Assembly: GCF_013186535.1 (NCBI RefSeq)
Contig: NZ_JABMCZ010000003.1
Span: 2,108,001-2,172,000 of the forward strand
Source of the DNA: Nocardia terpenica
Lineage (GTDB): Bacteria; Actinomycetota; Actinomycetes; Mycobacteriales; Mycobacteriaceae
Direction: 5' to 3'
Length of the DNA stretch: 64,000 nucleotides
Both the position numbers and the translations under genes were made by a program. Shown here in pieces: positions 60,182-64,000 of this stretch (positions are counted from its first letter, which is position 1; every line of letters begins with the position of its first letter). The notes below the pieces were generated by a model. The model was not told the DNA's origin. It was given only the letters and a program-made list of their open reading frames with translations, and did no database searches.

Positions 60182-62322
60182 AGCGTCCGGTCAGTACGGA
60201 GGCGTCCACCGAGGGCATGGACTACCACGCCCTCAACGCGATGCTGAACCTGTACGGCCCGAACGGGGAGATCCAGTTCGACAAGGATCGCGAGGCCGCG
60301 CACCAGTACTTCCTGCAGCATGTCAACCAGAACACCGTCTTCTTCCACAATCTCGACGAGAAGCTCGACTACCTCATCGAGGAGAACTACTACGAGCCCG
60401 AGGTGCTGGATCGCTACGACCGGCCCTTCGTCAAGAAGCTGTTCCAGCAGGCGTACGCCAAGAAGTTCCGCTTCCCGACCTTCCTCGGGGCGTTCAAGTA
60501 CTACACCTCGTACACGCTCAAGACCTTCGACGGCAAGCGCTACCTGGAGCGGTTCGAGGACCGCGTCTGCATGGTCGCGCTGACCCTGGCCGCGGGCGAC
60601 GAGGTGCTGGCGCAGGACCTGGTCGACGAGATCATGGACGGCCGCTTCCAGCCCGCCACCCCGACCTTCCTCAACTCGGGCAAGAAGCAGCGCGGCGAGC
60701 CGGTGTCGTGCTTCCTGCTGCGCATCGAGGACAATATGGAGTCCATCGGGCGCTCCATCAACTCGGCGCTGCAGCTGTCCAAGCGCGGCGGCGGAGTCGC
60801 GTTGCTGCTCAGCAACATTCGCGAGCACGGCGCGCCGATCAAGAAGATCGAGAACCAGTCCTCGGGCGTCATCCCGATCATGAAGCTGCTGGAGGATTCG
60901 TTCTCCTACGCCAACCAGCTCGGCGCGCGGCAGGGCGCGGGCGCGGTGTACCTGCACGCGCACCACCCCGACATCTACCGGTTCCTCGACACCAAGCGCG
61001 AGAACGCGGACGAGAAGATCCGCATCAAGACGCTGTCGCTGGGCGTGGTGATCCCCGACATCACCTTCGAACTGGCGAAGAAGAACGAGGACATGTACCT
61101 GTTCTCGCCCTACGACGTCGAGCGCATCTACGGGGTGCCGTTCGCCGATGTGAACATCACCGAGAAGTACTACGAGATGGTCGACGACAAGCGCATCCGC
61201 AAGTCGAAGATCAACGCGCGCGAGTTCTTCCAGACCATCGCCGAGCTGCAGTTCGAGTCCGGTTATCCGTACATCATGTTCGAGGACACGGTGAACCGGG
61301 CCAACCCGATCAAGGGCAAGATCACCCACTCCAACCTGTGTTCGGAGATCCTGCAGGTCTCCACCCCGTCGATCTACAACGACGATCTGTCCTATGCCAC
61401 GGTGGGCAAGGACATCTCGTGCAACCTGGGTTCGCTCAATATCGCCAAGGCCATGGACTCGCCGGACTTCGGCAAGACCGTGGAGACCTCGATCCGGGCG
61501 CTGACCGCGGTGTCGGACCAGACCCACATCTACTCGGTGCCGTCGATCGAGCAGGGCAACAACTCCTCGCACGCCATCGGGCTGGGGCAGATGAACCTGC
61601 ACGGGTACCTGGCGCGGGAGCGGATCCGCTACGGGTCCGAGGAGGGCGTCGACTTCACCGACATCTACTTCTATACCGTCGTCTACCACGCGGTTCGGGC
61701 GTCGAACAAGCTCGCCATCGAGCGCGGGCAGTCCTTCGGCGGTTTCCTCGAGTCGAAGTACGCCAGCGGTGAGTACTTCGACAAGTACACCGAGCGGGTG
61801 TGGGAACCGAAGACCGAGCGGGTGCGGCAGCTGTTCGCCGATGCGGGCGTGCACATTCCGACCCAGGACGACTGGCGCGAGCTGAAGGCGTCGGTCATGG
61901 CGCACGGCATCTACAACCAGAACCTGCAGGCGGTGCCGCCGACCGGCTCGATCTCCTACATCAACCACTCCACCAGCTCCATCCACCCGGTGGCATCGAA
62001 GATCGAGATCCGCAAGGAAGGCAAGATCGGCCGCGTCTACTACCCGGCGCCCTACATGACCAACGACAACCTCGACTACTTCGAGGACGCCTACGACATC
62101 GGCTACGAGAAGATCATCGACACCTACGCCGCCGCCACCCAGCACGTCGACCAGGGCCTGTCGCTGACCCTGTTCTTCAAGGACACCGCCACCACCCGCG
62201 ACGTCAACCGAGCCCAGATCTACGCCTGGCGCAAGGGCATCAAGACCCTCTACTACATCCGCATCCGCCAGATGGCCCTGGAGGGCACCGAGGTCGAGGG
62301 CTGCGTCAGCTGCATGCTGTGA
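60139..62322 (+). CDS. nrdE: Class Ib ribonucleotide reductase alpha subunit NrdE
   Basis: The product of about 727 residues (from TTG 60139) has DYHALNAMLNLYGPNGEIQFDKDREAAHQYF at the N-terminus and QPATPTFLNSGKKQRGEPVSCFLLRIEDNMESI with a substrate-reducing Cys. NLCSEILQVSTPS holds the radical Cys and Glu, and EGTEVEGCVSCML the C-terminal shuttle cysteines. It reduces ribonucleoside diphosphates with NrdF as radical donor; nrdF is not in the window. No ATG lies in the first 26 codons: TTG 60139 overlaps nrdI, while ATG 60217 would give a protein of about 701 residues. The start is therefore unsettled. Confidence 0.93.
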   Translation: MATTTAPAGKTARLERPVSTEASTEGMDYHALNAMLNLYGPNGEIQFDKDREAAHQYFLQHVNQNTVFFHNLDEKLDYLIEENYYEPEVLDRYDRPFVKKLFQQAYAKKFRFPTFLGAFKYYTSYTLKTFDGKRYLERFEDRVCMVALTLAAGDEVLAQDLVDEIMDGRFQPATPTFLNSGKKQRGEPVSCFLLRIEDNMESIGRSINSALQLSKRGGGVALLLSNIREHGAPIKKIENQSSGVIPIMKLLEDSFSYANQLGARQGAGAVYLHAHHPDIYRFLDTKRENADEKIRIKTLSLGVVIPDITFELAKKNEDMYLFSPYDVERIYGVPFADVNITEKYYEMVDDKRIRKSKINAREFFQTIAELQFESGYPYIMFEDTVNRANPIKGKITHSNLCSEILQVSTPSIYNDDLSYATVGKDISCNLGSLNIAKAMDSPDFGKTVETSIRALTAVSDQTHIYSVPSIEQGNNSSHAIGLGQMNLHGYLARERIRYGSEEGVDFTDIYFYTVVYHAVRASNKLAIERGQSFGGFLESKYASGEYFDKYTERVWEPKTERVRQLFADAGVHIPTQDDWRELKASVMAHGIYNQNLQAVPPTGSISYINHSTSSIHPVASKIEIRKEGKIGRVYYPAPYMTNDNLDYFEDAYDIGYEKIIDTYAAATQHVDQGLSLTLFFKDTATTRDVNRAQIYAWRKGIKTLYYIRIRQMALEGTEVEGCVSCML

Positions 62323-62592
62323 GGCCTGCCGCCGCGGGGGTCAGCCGAAGAACGAGCCGACCTCCGCATCCGGCGGCCGTCAATGCGATATCTCTACGGT
62401 TACGCACCGGAATGCCGACGGGGCGACCCCTCACAACGTCAACACAGCGTCAGGATTCCGTCCGGATAGGTGAACGACGCGTTGCCGCCGGTCAGGATGG
62501 TAGCGGCACGGTATGACGCCGTCGCCGCGGCGAGTCGCGCCCACCGTCTCGACCACGCCGCCGTTCGGAGTCGGTGATATACGAGAAGAGCT

Positions 62593-64000
62593 GTGAGAGG
62601 CACATTCCGCGTCTACCTGGGCGCCGCGCCCGGGGTCGGCAAGACCTACGCGATGCTCGAGGAGGGCCGTCGGCGCGCCTCGCGCGGTACCGACGTCGTC
62701 ATCGGCCTCGTCGAAACCCACGGCCGGGCGCATACGGCCGCCGCGATCGAAGGACTGGAGGTGGTGCCGCGCAGGGAGATTCGCTACCGGGGCGGCGTCT
62801 TCACCGAGATGGACACCGACGCGGTGCTCCGCCGGGGGCCGCGGGTGGTGCTCGTCGACGAGCTCGCGCACAGCAACACCCCCGGCTGCGGCTACGAGAA
62901 ACGCTGGCAGGACATCGAGATACTGCTCGACGCGGGCATCGACGTCATCTCCACGGTGAACATCCAGCACCTGGAGTCGGTGCACGACGTGGTCGAGCAC
63001 ATCACCGGGGTGGCACAGCAGGAGACCGTGCCCGACGAGGTGGTGCGCCGCGCCGACCAGGTCGAGCTGGTGGATATGACGCCCGAGGCGCTGCGGCGGC
63101 GCATGGCGCACGGCAACATCTACCCGCCCGAGCGCATCGACGCCGCGCTGAGCAACTACTTCCGCGTCGGAAACCTCACGGCGCTGCGCGAATTGGCGCT
63201 GCTGTGGGTCGCGGACAAGGTCGAGGAGCAGCTGGCGCACTACCGGGCCCAGCAGAACATCCGCACCACCTGGGAGGCCCGCGAGCGGGTGGTGGTCGCG
63301 CTGTCGGGCGGGGCGGAGGGCGACACTCTGATCCGGCGGGCGGCGCGGATCGCGGCGCGCTCGCACGCGGAACTGCTGGCCGTGCACGTCACCCGCATCG
63401 ACGGGCTGATCCGTTCCGCGCCGGTGCATCTGGAGCGCCAGCGCGGGCTGATCGAGCGCCTCGGCGGCACCTACCACCAGGTGGTCGGCGACGACGTGCC
63501 CACGGCCCTGCTGGAATTCGCGCAGGCGGTCAACGCCACTCAGCTGGTGCTGGGGACATCCCGCCGGAATCGCTTGGCGCCGTTGCTGTCTCGGGGAGTC
63601 GGCGCGGAGACGGCGGTCCGGTCGGGCGCCATCGACATCCACCTGGTCAATCACGAGCACGCCGGGCGCGGGCGCGGCGGCGGGCGGCCCACGGCGCTGG
63701 GCTGGCGGCGGCAGATCGGATTCCTCTGTGCCGCAGTGCTGTTGCCGTTGCTGACGGCGGTGCTGTGCACGCTGCGCGCGGAATTGTCGCTCACCACGGA
63801 CATATTGGCGTTCCTGCTGGCCGTGGTGACGGTGTCGCTGATCGGCGGCATCTATCCGGCGCTGGTGTCGAGCGTGGCCGGATTCCTGTTGCTGGAGTAC
63901 TATTTCGCGTCGCCGCTGTATTCGTTCGCGGTGTCGGATCCGCAGAACATGCTGGCGCTGGTGGTCTATCTGCTGGTGGGCGCGGCGGTCAGCGCGGTCG
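62593..64000 (+). CDS. kdpD: KdpD osmosensitive K+ sensor histidine kinase, 5' part
   Basis: The frame is open to the window end (469 codons; the kinase domain is missing). GTFRVYLGAAPGVGKTYAMLEEGRRRASRGTDVVIGLVETHGR is the KdpD nucleotide-binding domain with a Walker A site. VVLVDELAHSNTPG and DVISTVNIQHLESVHDVVEHITG follow. A universal-stress-protein domain (VVVALSGGAEGDTLIRRAARIA) spans about residues 235-355, then the four-helix membrane block starts at IGFLCAAVLLPLLTAVL. It senses low K+ and controls kdpFABC with KdpE. GTG 62593 has GAGAAGAG upstream. No kdp transporter gene lies upstream in the window. Confidence 0.9.
   Translation, partial: MRGTFRVYLGAAPGVGKTYAMLEEGRRRASRGTDVVIGLVETHGRAHTAAAIEGLEVVPRREIRYRGGVFTEMDTDAVLRRGPRVVLVDELAHSNTPGCGYEKRWQDIEILLDAGIDVISTVNIQHLESVHDVVEHITGVAQQETVPDEVVRRADQVELVDMTPEALRRRMAHGNIYPPERIDAALSNYFRVGNLTALRELALLWVADKVEEQLAHYRAQQNIRTTWEARERVVVALSGGAEGDTLIRRAARIAARSHAELLAVHVTRIDGLIRSAPVHLERQRGLIERLGGTYHQVVGDDVPTALLEFAQAVNATQLVLGTSRRNRLAPLLSRGVGAETAVRSGAIDIHLVNHEHAGRGRGGGRPTALGWRRQIGFLCAAVLLPLLTAVLCTLRAELSLTTDILAFLLAVVTVSLIGGIYPALVSSVAGFLLLEYYFASPLYSFAVSDPQNMLALVVYLLVGAAVSAV

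Overview
The window is high-G+C actinobacterial DNA. A Nocardia or a close relative is the best fit: there is a split-thiolase beta-lactone (nocardiolactone-type) cluster, class Ib nrdHIE, a zinc-free L36 paralogue, a 5-TM molybdo-oxidoreductase, many GTG starts and many ATGA/GTGA stop-start overlaps. I see no tRNA, rRNA, CRISPR array, insertion sequence or phage gene. The assignment to Nocardia is an inference from gene content, not a measurement.

Layout. 1-4.8 kb: 3'-truncated sensor kinase, a probably leaderless hotdog thioesterase, and a GMC oxidoreductase/aldehyde dehydrogenase pair. 4.8-9 kb: LOG-family protein, two small stress-type membrane proteins, and two tandem AraC-type paralogues. 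9.1-13.4 kb: C-terminally short aldehyde dehydrogenase, a small one-helix membrane protein, a DUF2236/MpaB-like protein and an MFS exporter. 13.3-16.2 kb: frameshifted methyltransferase, a repeat array, an NmrA-like reductase, an ArsR-type regulator and a decayed MFS transporter. 16.3-19.6 kb: F420-type LLM oxidoreductase, a CsoR/CstR-type operator in front of an ArsP-like permease, and a serine hydrolase. 19.5-27 kb: a membrane/molybdo-oxidoreductase/DUF2064/GT2 operon, a GT-C-like membrane protein with a two-component system, and a sugar epimerase. 27.3-31.7 kb: winged-helix and micro-membrane protein pair, XRE-TPR regulator, and a TetR/quinone-oxidoreductase divergon.

31.7-40 kb is the most notable block. 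It is a minus-strand set joined largely by 4-nt overlaps: nltA-like KAS III, nltB-like KAS III without the catalytic Cys/His/Asn, nltC-like beta-lactone synthetase, a small 2-TM protein, nltD-like reductase, a condensation-type acyltransferase and an MMPL transporter. It looks like a long-chain beta-lactone pathway extended with tailoring and export. 40.3-42.7 kb is galT-galK. 42.7-46.1 kb holds a secreted protein, a lone ECF-type sigma factor and a cell-wall amidase with a very long repetitive tail. 46.1-52.3 kb holds CobW and a purine catabolic divergon (PucR, uricase, NCS2 permease, 2OG-Fe oxygenase). 52.4-56.5 kb is a Moco cluster (moaE, moaC-mog fusion, moeA divergent from moaA-moaD). 56.5-64 kb: nadE/TetR, FMN reductase, Zur-boxed rpmJ2, NrdR-boxed nrdHIE, and the start of kdpD.

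Across the window lies a family of short palindromes: a constant core (CGGC, 9-nt loop of TGCTTTTG type, GCCG) with variable but complementary outer arms. Six copies touch or lie within 8 nt of a stop codon, all in the same orientation to the gene. One copy sits in frame inside galT and adds about 25 residues. Degenerate tandem arrays of half-elements lie at 5.7-5.9, 6.6-6.8 and 14.1-14.4 kb.
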